From assembly GCA_019916065.1 (NCBI GenBank), contig CM034233.1, positions 49,063,509 to 49,127,508 of the forward strand: DNA of 64,000 bases, in the 5' to 3' direction. This DNA is from Vitellaria paradoxa (lineage: Eukaryota; Streptophyta; Magnoliopsida; Ericales; Sapotaceae). Shown piece by piece: positions 46,955 to 58,379 of this stretch (position 1 is its first letter; every line of letters begins with the position of its first letter). Position numbers and translations under genes: made by a program. Under the pieces are notes generated by a model, which searched no databases, was not told where the DNA came from, and saw only the letters and a list, made by a program, of their open reading frames with translations.

Positions 46955-48404
46955 TTGATTAATTGTAGAAATGGGTCCATAAAAATGTCTTTTGGTAATA
47001 TAGAGTTTGAGACAAACATTTTCCATGTTACCAAACAACCTAAAGAGGTGTCTGAGATACAAGAAGTGGACTTAGTTGAAACTATAGTTCAGGAGTACAT
47101 CGATTGTGAGTTTATTGAAGATCCCTTAGAAAGGGCACTTTGTTGTAGTATGGAAAAAGGAGATTCCATGACCCAAAGCGGAGAGAGTGAAATGATGTAT
47201 GAGTTGTTGGATGTTTGCCCACCGATGTCTTTTGAAAACTGGGTACCAGTGTTTGAGAGTTTAGGTCCACTATTAAACAAAGCTCAATCTTAAAAAATGA
47301 AAGCCCCAAGCCCTGATAGGAAACCTTTACCCTTTAGTTTGAAATACGCTTTTCTAGGTGAAGGAGAAACATACCCAGTCGTTATTTCCTCTGAATTAAC
47401 CACTGATCAAGAGCATATGTTAGTAGAACTTTTAAAAACTCATGCATTAGGGTGGTTAGTGGCAGATTTAATAGGTATCAGTCCACTTCTTTGCACACAT
47501 TGTATATATTTAGAAGAGGGTACTAAGCCACTCCGATAAATGCAAAGAAAACTCAATCCAAATATGAAAGAAGTAGTGCGGGCAGAAGTACTTAAATTGC
47601 TTGATGTGGGGATAATTTACCCAATTTCTGATTCTCATTGGGTGAGTCCTACACAAGTAGTCCCTAAGAAGTTAGTCATTACAATAGTTCAGAATGAGAA
47701 CAATGAGTTAGTCCCAACTAGAGTACAAATTGGCTGGCAAGTCTGCATTGATTATAGAAAACTCAATGCAATTACTAGAAAAGACCATTTTCCTCTTCCA
47801 TTTTTAGATTAGGTCTTAGAAAGATTGGCTGGACACGCGTACTTTTACTTTTTAAATGGATATTCAAGCTATAACCAAATAGAGGTAGCTTTAGATGATC
47901 AATCTAAAACCACCTTCACTTGTCCCTTTGGCACATTTGCGTATAAAAGAATGCCCTTTGGTCTGTGTAATGCCCCCCGTTACTTTCCAACACTGCATGA
48001 TCAGCATATTTAGTGAGATGGTAGAAGAAATCGTCAAAGTATTTATGGATGACTTCTCTGTCTATGGCAGTTCCTTTGAGCAGTGCTTACAAAACCTTGA
48101 TCTCGTGCTAACACGATGTGAGGAAAAGAACCTATTCCTTAATTGGGAAAAGTGTCATTTCATGGTGACACAAGGCATAGTACTAGGTCATATAGTATCA
48201 AATGAAGGTATCCAGTAGACCAGGCTAAGGTAGAACTAATACAGAAACTTCCCACACCACAATCGATAAAAGATATTAGATCATTCCTAGGGCATGCTAG
48301 TTTTTATCGAAGATTTATTCAGTCATTCAGTGAAATTTCCAAACCTTTATGTCAATTACTAGCACAAAATACTCCGTTCGAATGGGCTGATCAATTTTAA
48401 TAAA
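46955..48404 (+). pseudogene. Athila-like reverse transcriptase, copy 2
   Basis: Equivalent of 20747-22196 with the same stops and frameshifts. The FMDDFSVYG block is at about 48040. All predicted segments are the same as in copy 1. Confidence 0.9.
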
Positions 48405-48481
48405 CTTTTGATAAACTCAAAGGTTGTCTCACCACAGCACCTATACTACAATCTCCCGATTGGTCACTATTTTTTGAACTT

Positions 48482-49084
48482 ATGTGTGATGCCAGTGACC
48501 ATGCTATTGGAGCTGTGTTAGAACAGAGAAAGGATAAAAAGGTGCATATCATTTACTATGCTAGTAAAACTCTTAATGATGTGCAAAAGAACTACACAAC
48601 AACTGAAAAGGAATTACTAGCAATTGTTTTTGCCCTTGAGAAATTTTGGTCTTATCTCATTGGTTCAACAGTTATCGTTTTCACTGATCATTCAGCACTT
48701 AAGTATCTGTTAACCAAATCAGAGGCCAAACCCTACTTGATTCGATGGATATTACTACTACAAGAGTTTGACATCGAAATAAGAGATAAGAAAGGTGCGA
48801 AAAATGTCGTAGCGGATCATCTATCACGTTTACCGGCAGAAGCTTACCCTAAAAATGATATTCAAATAAATAATAGCTTCCCAGATGAACAGTTGTTTCA
48901 TGAACAAGCAATATCAGCCTCTAATCCTCCTTGGTACGCTGATATTGCTAACTACTTAGTGACAGGCAAAATCCCAAGTGAATGGAGCTCTAAAGATAGG
49001 AAGAAATTCCTTACGAATGTACGAGTTTTCTTTTGCGATGATCCGTATTTATTCAAATATTACCCAGATCAAGTAATACGCTGA
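48482..49084 (+). pseudogene. Athila-like RNase H, copy 2
   Basis: 200 open codons as in 22274-22876. Two amino-acid differences are visible: Lys for Arg at residue 20 (RKDKKVH) and Gly for Ser in the LVTGKIP segment. The catalytic Asp, Glu and Asp are kept. Confidence 0.9.
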
Positions 49085-50247
49085 TGTATTCTTGAGTGGG
49101 AAGCTCCAGGAATAAATGGGTTTTGCCACTCTCAAGCTTATGGTGGCCATTTTTTCAAAAAAAAAAAAAAAAAAAAACAGCTGCAAAAATTTTCCAATGT
49201 GGATTCCATTAGCCCACCTTATTCAAAGATGTTCATCATTTCTACACCACTTGCGATAGGTGTCAGCGCTTAGGCAGTTTGACCCGTAGAAATATGATGC
49301 CTTTATCACCCATCCTAGTATTAGAAGTATTTGACTGTTTGGGAATCGACTTCATAGGTCCTTTTCTGATCTCTTTTGGTTATGAATTCATCCTAGTGGG
49401 AGTTGATTATGTGTCCAAATGGGTGGAGGCAGTTGCCACCAGGACTAATGATCACAAAGTCGTGCTTAAATTCCTCCACGAAAACATATTTTCGCGTTTC
49501 GGGGTACCGCGAGCAATAATCAGGGATAGAGGAAGGCATTTCTGCAATCGGCTAGTAGGAACATTACTGTTAAATATGGGGTAGTTCATAAAGTAAGTAC
49601 TTCGTATCATCCCCAGACAAGTGGCCAAGTAGGGCTTGTAAATAGGAAAATCAAGCAAATTTTAGAAAAGACGGTTAATCCAAACCACAAGGATTGGTCA
49701 CTAAGGTTGATAGATTCCCTATGGGCATATCATACTGCATATAAAACCACCTTGGGAATGTCACCTTATAGGCTAGTTTACGGTAAGCTGTGTCATTTGC
49801 TAGTTAAATTAGAGTATAAAGCTTATTGGGCAATTAAGAAATTTAATGCCAATATTGAAGAAGCAAGGTTGCACCGTAAACTACAAATTGCATAAATGGA
49901 AGAGTTACGAAATGATGCATACGAAAAATGCATTAATTTCAAAAGAAAAGATGAAGAAAGTACATGACCAGCACATTGCACAACACTCATTCCATCACTC
50001 ATTCCATGAAGGTCAAAAGGTACTTCTTTATCGCTCACGACTTCACCTATTCCCAGGTAAATTACAATCTAAGTGGTCGAGGTCGTTCATTGTGACACAT
50101 GTATCAGACCATGGGGCCATTGAAATTAAAAACCCGAAGAATGGACATGAATTTAAGGTGAATGGGCACAGATTAAAACTGTACTTGGAGAATTTCGTGA
50201 GTTCAATTGAGACATGGGATCTTTTGGATCCCCCTCCATATGAGTAG
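49085..50247 (+). pseudogene. Athila-like integrase, copy 2
   Basis: Equivalent of 22877-24038. The poly(A) run is one base longer and a T-to-C change follows it (near 49183). The Gly replacing the catalytic Glu is present here too, so that loss predates the duplication. Confidence 0.88.
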
Positions 50248-51169
50248 TTCACAATCAAAGGATCTTTGTTGTAAATTAATTAGGATAGTAATTGAATTTA
50301 GATAGAGATTAGTTTTATTTATTAGGGACGTTAGATAAAATTTTCTTTTTTGTTTAAAAAAAAATTTTAGTCTATCGGTCTGGACACCCCATCTGGCCGG
50401 TTTGGACCACAATAGGTTCACATGGAATGGTAGCCTTGGGCAGTCCGGACCACCTCCAGCCGGTCCAGACCCTGCAACCTTTTAATCACCAAAATTCTTC
50501 TTGATTCGGCTGGCTATCTCCATGTCAAAAGTCCTAATTCTTGATTCCTCCAACCCCAAACATCATCTCCCTCAATCTAAGGCAACCTAAGCCACGGTTT
50601 TGCAGAAATTTTGAGTATTTTGCTGCACTTTCTTTGGATTCTTCCAACTCTTGGGATCTCTAAGTGTGGTAAGTCTTCTTTCTTCTCCATTGGCGCCCTA
50701 ATCTTAAGAATGGAGCACCTAAGGTTCTTTCTCAGGTTTTTCTTTAAAATCTCCTCAAAATCTAGCTTTTAATGGGGATTAATACTTCCATGGGTTCTAT
50801 TCTTCACTTGCAAGTAAATTTTTGTCAAAACGGGAACCCACCCATGGGTCCTTATGCCTCCATACGGGTAGGAGGTGGGTTGATCGAACTTGTGGCCTTT
50901 TATGAAAATATTGTGAACTTTGTGCTCACTTTACATCATGGTTAAGATTTTCCAAGTGCTAGGGCCCAATTTTGGTGTGATACTTCACCCCCTACGAATG
51001 GAGTGCATGAGCAATTTTTGTGGTCCCATGCTAACAATCCAATTCCTTTTCAATTGCCATTTTTTTACTTAATTAGTAGGGGGCCATTGAATTTGTGTGG
51101 ACGTAGGGATTGCTTTGAATATATGCTCCAATATATATATATATATATATCCTTTTTGTAGATAATTCA
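50248..51169 (+). other. Untranslated region with hairpins, copy 2
   Basis: Equivalent of 24039-24958, with a C-to-T change near 50335 and a longer (TA)n run before the accessory start (51131-51150). Both GGTCCGGACC-type pairs are kept (about 50378-50475). Confidence 0.5.
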
Positions 51170-52217
51170 ATGGCATCACGGACCAAGAAGAAAGCAAATA
51201 GGCAACTAGGGACCACATCTTTTGATAGTGATAGACTCTAGACATTGGAGGCTAAAAAAAAGTATGATGATGTGTGGTGCCATAAGCTTGTAGTCGTTGA
51301 GAGATTTTGGAATATTGTGCAATTTCAAGGTGACGAATTTTTATTATTTCAAAACTTTGAGGGCTAGCAATGGTTATAGATCGCACAATTCCATGCCTCC
51401 TGCATCTTTGATGTGGAGAAGGAATTTTTTGCTAATATCAAAAAGAATTCATTAGTTCGGAGTAAAGGAATGGAGAGAATAACTGGGTGGGTCCATGGGG
51501 TTGAAATTCAACTAACACCTAATGATTTTGCTTACGTGTTCCAACTACCTCAGGTTCAAAACTCAAAATTCACTCACCCGGCAGATGGGTGTCCACCTTT
51601 ACCTGAAATAGCTATGGAGATTTTATCTATTAATCAAGATTGGACTGGAGAGTTTAGGAAACCGGTCTCTGCTTTGAATGCCAAATATTGGGCCCTCCAC
51701 ATGTTCTCTTGCACCAACCTCTTACCCTAAAATAGGAATTCTGATTGCAGTCCCCTTCGAGCTAGATTGATTTATGCTATTGGGATTGGAATGACGATTG
51801 ATTTGCCTTCCTTCAGTTGGCGCCAAATTGCATACACATTTGAGCATCTAGGAGGCCAGTCTGCCATTCCATTTGGGGGTACACTTACAGAGATATTTCG
51901 GCAAAGAGGAGCACACATCACTGCAGACTTAACCATAGCCACTGGACTTCAACCTTTCACTATCGCCTCCTATGCTAAATCCACGGGTAATTTGGCTAAG
52001 GGCATGAAGCGTAGAACGGAGGAGGGAAGTGGATCCGAGCATCCAGGGGAAGAGGAAGATGAGACAGACATTTCCATGGCGGATTTGGCCAGAACGAATG
52101 AGCTGCCTAGAACATAATCAGGATGTTATGCAGCAACATCAGCAGACACAAATCCATCTTCTGCAAACTATCCTGAACCATCTTCGTGACTCTCAGCAAC
52201 CTCCACCACAGGCTTAG
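51170..52217 (+). pseudogene. PF20167-like accessory frame, copy 2, extra frameshift
   Basis: Equivalent of 24959-26005. The open stretches 51413-51730 and 51767 onward match copy 1, but one additional C near 52089 (GGCCAGAACG instead of GGCAGAACG) shifts the frame. The Gln-rich coiled-coil tail is therefore read in another frame (52029-52217), and the upstream frame ends at 52117. This is the clearest copy-specific coding change. Confidence 0.7.
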
Positions 52218-52465
52218 CAGAGAGAGGTCTTATATATGTTTTCTTTTAGTTAGTTTATTCCTTTTGAGAGTTAGGGGTGAGCTTAATGTTTCAAATTGTA
52301 ATCCCAAACTCGATTTCTTTTTCTATTAGTATTGTACTTTTAATTTCATGCTAATTTGCTTTTCTAGTTATTATTTTCTTTTATGGTTACGATGGTCACT
52401 TACTTCATGCTTGTTTATATTAATTGCATTATTTCTAAGCACTATTTCTTTGTTTATGAAAGCAC

Positions 52466-53903
52466 AGGTACGCTCTAATTGATTTGACTAAGGCTACACA
52501 TAACCAGGATGTTAATATGGGTAATGATAGGAGTCACAAATGTAAATGGGATGTTTTGTCATTTAGTAGTTGGGAAGAGAGTGACTTTGAGAGTTATGAG
52601 GGTTAGGGATGGTCATCTTGGTCGACCCATTCATACCCTACCTGATCCCGCCCCAAATGGGTAGGGGATTCAGGGATTTTTTGGGGATCAGGTAGGGTAT
52701 GGGGATATTTTTAAAAAAATTCGGGGATCGGGTAGGGTACAGGTATGAGTCTGTCCCCGTCCCATACCCTACCCTACCCGTTCGTTAACCTTACCAATAT
52801 TTTCCTATATATATATATATTTAATTTTTTAGTGTGTTTGTTACGATAGACTTCTCAGTAAGGATAGTGAATTAAGATTTTGAGTTTATTTATCTATCAC
52901 ATTCCTATTAAATTACTTTGTTTTCCAGTTTACAAAGAAACTATAAATTGCGATAGATCAACTGTAAATGTTTTTTTGTTTATTTTTCCCATTTTGAACC
53001 TTAGAACCTATTAATATGGTAAGAAAATAGAAACCTATTAATATGGTAGGAAAATAGAAACCTTATAAATACTTTCTAAATATATATATATACATAGATG
53101 GTATTTTTTGATTTTTTAAATATATATTAAGATTCTACTCTATTTTCTTATAAGTCATATTTTAAAATTTTTGTATTTTTATATTTTTTTCAATTCAGGT
53201 ACTCGTTTCTCCGTGGAGATCCCTATTCCCCGTTTGGGTCGGGGATGGATGTTAAAAATAAATCCCTAATGGGGATCGGGTAGGGTATGGGGATTGATTT
53301 TAGTTTGGGGATCAGGTATAAATATATACGTACCCGTCCCCTACTCACCCCATGCCCATCCCTAATGAGGGTAGCTTAGAAGAATGGCCTGACAAATATT
53401 TTATAGAAGGAAATTTCTTGCCTTTACCTGATGTTGTTCCCCCATTTTTGACTTTAGCACCCCGTCAATTGTTTGAGGCTTCTTGGTGGGATAAAGTAAA
53501 CCTAGAGATAAATGTTAGAATGGAATGGGTAGAAATTGTTATAGCTATGGAATGGCCCAGTGCCCCACCTACTGACTCTGACCACTTGTCCATCACATCA
53601 TCTGAGGATTTGTCTAACTCTGATAATATACCACCCTTAGAAGATATACCTGATGGGATTAGTGAATATGAGGAGAGCTCAACTACGGATGCTAACATTT
53701 CACTTCAATCTCTAGAGCCCTCAATCGAGGTGTTTACTGTTCTTTATGATGCACTCATTTCACTTAATGACGGCATGAGGCAATATTTACCATTTTTCAT
53801 TATTTTCTGTTTTTGTCCTTTATTTTATTCTTACATTTCGCTTTATTGTTCCCTCACTGTCATTTGTCACTATGCATTACTTATCACTTTTTTTTTTTGG
53901 TAA
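52466..53903 (+). pseudogene. Second accessory frame split by hAT, copy 2
   Basis: Equivalent of 26255-27690. The downstream open stretch (53352-53903) encodes the same 183 residues, including the hydrophobic end. Confidence 0.5.
52596..53372. mobile_element. Non-autonomous hAT element (52604-53364), copy 2
   Basis: Same inverted ends, with ATGAGGGT at 52596-52603 and 53365-53372. It is 761 bp against 760 in copy 1, through small changes in the TA run, a poly(T) run, a poly(A) run and an inserted A near 52864. Confidence 0.93.
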
Positions 53904-54793
53904 TTATTACTTATCACTTTCCTGTGCACTATTTATGGTTTAACAATACACATTGGGGACACTGTGTGACTTTAGTTAGGGGAAGGGCATGCAAGGTAAA
54001 ACATGAATGCATTGTGTATAAAAAATAAAATAAAATAAAATAGTGACTAATGTGGGGGTGTATACTTAGTTGGAGGATGGTAGTAGTCATGGAAATAAGG
54101 AATGTTTAAACGTCAATTGCGAATAGGTAACTAAAGTTATAAATAGAGTATAAATTTTTCAAATGTATGGTAGACTTTTCACTTGAGATTAGTGTGATAA
54201 TAGATTGTTAGGGAGTAGAGTTCATGATACATAGTCAATCATGTATGCCAAAACATAGGTGGAGACTTAAGAACCCATCCTTTGTGAGATTTTGAGCCTA
54301 AACTGTTATTCTTGAGAGGATTGAACATATATTCTATATCATATTTTTCTTTTATCTCACATTTTTTTTATATAGCTTCATTACACTGTCTTGTGTTGGT
54401 ATTAAATGTAACGAGTTATTGTTTTTCAATTGCATGTATGGATCAGTGATTCCAAAAAAATGTTGGTAACTTAGGGAGTGATGTTAGGCCATCATTCTAT
54501 TATTTGAAAGCCTGTTACCCTTCTTTGAATTCATTGCCCTTGGAACCAAGTTGAAGCCTTTAGAACAAAATAAAATATACAATTTTTCTTTGGAGCCACA
54601 AATTTACCTGTGTAAGCCTTAGATATCTAGGCAAGCCAACCCTTACATGCAATGGGATGATTAGTACAGTGTGTGCTAAGGTGCATGAGGGTGAGATTGA
54701 AAAAAAAAGAAAAAGAAGAGATAATTTAAATATACCATATGTAAGTGGGGACATGATTTTATGTGACTCAACATTTTTTTTGGTCCCATTCAC

Positions 54794-54824
<31 letters not shown>

Positions 54825-55630
54825 TTCAATGTTGGTATTCAAGGAGTAGAAAAGAGAAAGCTAGGGAGTATATTAACATACAAGCAAGCACTCCAAACCT
54901 AGGGCATGCACTTTGAATTTCCATACCTGTCATTTGGTTAACCACTACCCCAAGCCCCATTACAACCTAGTGAAGACCTAACGGACTTTAGGTGAAGAGC
55001 ATTTTTAAGAACATTGATCCATTTCATGTGAGAGATTGTGGTATTCTCGTATATGCATTAATACATTCCGTCCATGAAGCTATGTGGCATTCGGCACTTC
55101 AATTTTTTTATTATTCCTTAGTTAGGGTTCATTACGTTATTTGAATTTGTACTCCTACATAAACCATGAGAGCAACCCTCATCAAGTGAATTTTGTTGGA
55201 AGAGTGAACAACTAGGTAAGATTTGAAGTCAAGACCACTATTTCTGAGCATACAGGATAGGCATGTTGATTTAATAATATGAACTTACCTTTTGGAAATT
55301 ACATGATCAATATAGTAGGATAGTCTCATTACATTAGGGAGATTTATGCAAAATTTTAAGCTTAAGCCACTTATTTTGCATTGGAGTTAAACCATGAATT
55401 ATTGAAGTGGTTGTTACCATCCCTTGGACTAGTTAAGGAATTTTGTGGGCAAATTCACTGCAAACCCTCACGAGACTTCACTCGTCCACTAGGGGAAAAC
55501 TAAGGGTTTAAAAGGCTTCTTGCACGTTGCTAAGTGTAACCATGTTTCCAACAAAAAGAAAATAGGATAGTAGTTATGATAGTTTGAATAACACCATTGC
55601 TATGGACTCGAAATGCTCTAGTTGGGGGTG
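53904..55630 (+). other. 3' untranslated part of Athila-like element, copy 2 and unique extension
   Basis: Up to 55086 this repeats 27691-28870, with a 28-base poly(A) run at 54794-54821. From 55087 the sequence is single-copy in the window and continues the element to its polypurine tract. No coding is seen. Confidence 0.55.
55619..55630 (+). other. Polypurine tract of the Athila-like element
   Basis: The purine-rich TAGTTGGGGGTG ends directly at the LTR start TGATTACAC at 55631, the standard arrangement for plus-strand priming. Confidence 0.75.
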
Positions 55631-57020
55631 TGATTACACATGAAAAGTGTAATTTCAAGTCCTCAATTTTAACATGAAACCATGCATTTCATTAGTTTAT
55701 TCATGTATTTTGTTAATTTTTATACTAATTTGGTTTATTTTTCTTAAATGTAGGAAAATGATGCAATAAGTGCAATTAGGAGTGCTCAAAATGAAGAATT
55801 TGGAGAGGAATAGCTCGCAATGCGCTAACATGGAGCTACAGTTTGGACCGGTTCAGGACCACAAAAGGTAGGGTAGCAAAATTTGGAGATGGAAGCACAC
55901 TATGGTCCAAACACCCCATTTTGGTGGTCCGGACCACCGAGAAGATGCGGGAGCATTTTCTTGTTCCGTTTTTAGGGTTTCATGCATAGGTTGTAAAAAT
56001 CGCATGAGCAGCTGTCTAGGGCATATTCTTCCAGACATCTAGAGAGTGTTTTAGGAGTTAGAAAGTGAGTTTTTCCATTTATTTTTGAAGATGTTTTCCA
56101 AGATTTGTGTAGCAGCTGGTGGATTGGTTTCAGTTTTATTGATTATTCGTCGTTCTTTCTATTCTTCGAAGTACGGCACTTGGTTTTCTTACTTAATAAA
56201 AAATTTTCTAGATTTATTTTTCATTTAATCTTCTTACTTCTTGTTTATGTATTGATTCTTGATTGTTAGACAACATTAGCGTAGATTACTTTCCTTGATT
56301 TAACTTCATAGGGCAAGTGGAATGTTTGAATAATATTATGTGCTAGGGTTTTGTAGACAAACACGCGAAAGCGTAAACATCTACATTAGTCGTTTAAATC
56401 TAATTTTGCGTTTAAAGAACCTTTGAAAACAAAAACTTTTGATGATATTCCGGTAATCACTGATAAAGGTTTTTGAATCTTGAACTTTCATGAAAATCTT
56501 GAAATGAAAAAATTAGGTAGGAACCCACAAATGTTTTATCAAGAAAACAATCTTTCCAATTTCATAATCCATTAAACGTGAGTATGAAATTGGGTATTGT
56601 GGACTTTTGAAAGAGCTTTAGTGATGATATTTTCCAATTAATTTTTCCATTCGACATGAAACTTTAATTGGTAATCAACACACTGATATGATTTAATTCT
56701 ATTCCACCTAAACTTGAATGTTAAACTAAGGGTTTTACTTCATTATCTTTAATTCTTAAATTGATCTTGTTTGCTTTCTTGAAATTAGTTACTAGCAGTT
56801 ATTGTTACTTTTATTTGCTAGAACAAATTTAGGTTAATTGCTGAAAATCTTGTTTGATTTTGTTTCAAATCAATTCTTGAAACTAGGTGTAGCAAATCTT
56901 AAACTTAGAAACTGAAGCTTAGGTTCCCTATGGATTCGATCTTCGACTCACCGAGTTAAAACTACACTGCACACCCTTGCACTTGGGGGTTAGTTTAGAT
57001 GCACATTCTAGAAGCGGTCA
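55631..57020 (+). mobile_element. 3' LTR of the Athila-like element (1390 bp)
   Basis: Begins TGATTACAC, with an ATTACACATGAAAAGTGTAAT palindrome, and ends AAGCGGTCA. The last 185 bases align with the 5' fragments at 15951 and 42160. It carries GGTCCGGACC-type motifs at about 55845-55945. Sequence after 57020 (GTTCTC) is not repeated at the 5' side, where the flank was lost, so a target duplication cannot be checked. Confidence 0.88.
55845..55945 (+). promoter_or_regulatory. GGTCCGGACC-type motifs in 3' LTR
   Basis: Includes GTTTGGACCGGTTCAGGACC, and then CTATGGTCCAAACACC paired with GGTGGTCCGGACCACC across a short loop. Same motif pair as in the other LTRs. Role unknown. Confidence 0.5.
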
Positions 57021-57157
57021 GTTCTCAAATAAAATTACAAATATTAAACTATAGAATCACCTCCAAAACTAGGCCCAAATAGTCTCCTAAAATCAAATAT
57101 AAACAATTAACTTCCACTTTACAAACAAAGGCTTATTACATTCCATTGAAACAATTC
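57021..57157. other. Unassigned spacer
   Basis: 137 bases of A-rich sequence between the 3' LTR and the long-inverted-repeat element. Nothing is recognised. Confidence 0.4.
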
Positions 57158-58379
57158 AGGTAAAGTACAAAAATTATCTCTACAGTTTACCATCAGCATT
57201 ACTTTAGTCCCACAAGTTTCAATTACAATAATTAAATCCCGACACTTTTAGTCAATTTGGTCCTTCGGTTAATTGACCGTTTCATATAATAGTTAGGCTG
57301 AGGATAAAAATGTAATTTTTTTACAGTTTATCCTTCGTGTCACTTTAGTCTCTTACATTTCAATTGTAATAGTCAAATCACTACACTTTGTGTATATTTG
57401 AAATGCACTTTATTAAATTATTTTTAGTATACAATATAATCTGAAATATGTTTTATTAAATTGTATAGCATATTATAATTTGAAATAATTTTGTTAACTT
57501 ATTTTTAGTAAATAATATAATTAAATTATATTCAATATATTTTCTTTTGTTGAATTAAATTATTTTTTAATAAATAATATAGTTTAATTAATATGAAATT
57601 TATTTTGTTAAATTCAAATATTTTTTAAAAATAATAAAATTACAATTCTAAATACAGTTTCAGTTTTTATTTTAGAAAAAAAGATATTATTTCAAAAAAA
57701 TTGATAATAGAAAAAAAAAATCAGAAAATAAAGAGTTAAAAAAATTAAAAAAAAAGTAATGTTACCAAACGACCCTCAAATCTATATTGTTTAAATTTTC
57801 TATCTTTGTAGTCTATATATATATATATAATTTTCTATATATATTCTACTCGAGTGACACATTTATCTGTGTGACTCTTTAATTGTATTTCGTTAATTAT
57901 AACAATTATTGGTGAAACTATCGAATTACCTTTTGATAAAATATTTAATTTTATTAATTTTTTAGAAGATTAATAGAATTTAATAAAATATATTTCATAT
58001 TTATTAAACTAAATTAAATATTATTCTAATTATATTATTAATTTAATCATATTATTTAAAAAAATAATTTAATTTAATAAAAAGAAAATATATTAAATAT
58101 AATTTAATTATATTATTTATTAAAAATTACTTAATAGGATATATTTCAATTTAAAATATGTTATATAATTTAATAAAATATATTTCAAATATATACCGAA
58201 AATATAAAAATTTAACTATTACAATTGAAAGGTGAGGGACTAAAGTGACATTGAGGGTAAACTATCTTTTTATCCCCAGTCTAACGATTATATGTAACAG
58301 TCAGTTAATGAAATGACCGAATTACTATTTGACCGAAAGTGTAGGGATTTGACTATTGTAATTAAAATAATAAGTCAGT
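57158..58379. mobile_element. Long-terminal-inverted-repeat element (MULE-like), non-autonomous
   Basis: The left arm (57158-57390) starts AGGTAAAGTACAAAAATTAT and is matched in inverted orientation by 58220-58372 (for example ACTTTAGTC/GACTAAAGT and TAATAGTTAGGCTGAGGATA against its counterpart near 58275). The arms are about 150 bp long with perhaps 75-80 percent identity; the right arm lacks the outermost part of the left arm. The interior is AT-rich and contains no transposase. Long imperfect arms with a GGTAAA-type end suggest a Mutator-like derivative. Target duplication was not found. It truncates the gag at 58380. Confidence 0.65.

Larger units (their letters stand above)
28871..55086. 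repeat. Tandem segmental duplication, copy 2 (26,216 bp)
   Basis: Direct repeat of 2659-28870. It starts AAGTAAAAAAACG at 28871 and ends GAAGCTATGTG at 55086, after which sequence unique to the right flank begins with GCATTCGG. Differences seen include A-to-G near 29490, T-to-G near 31685, A-to-G near 36665, C-to-T near 37565, C-to-A near 45908 and C-insertion near 52089, plus homopolymer length changes. Confidence 0.97.
42160..57020 (+). mobile_element. Athila-like element, copy 2, with 3' LTR
   Basis: Runs from the LTR fragment at 42160 through gag, pol and accessory frames to the 3' LTR ending at 57020. Because it keeps both LTR pieces, this is the more complete copy and shows the element's true 3' end. 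The parts beyond 55086 have no counterpart after copy 1. Confidence 0.88.

Noticed and set aside
2659..55086. Interpretation of the duplicated unit as one giant transposon or a terminally repeated element
   Set aside because: The unit edges have no inverted or LTR-like ends and cut through known elements, so it is a segmental duplication and not a mobile element.
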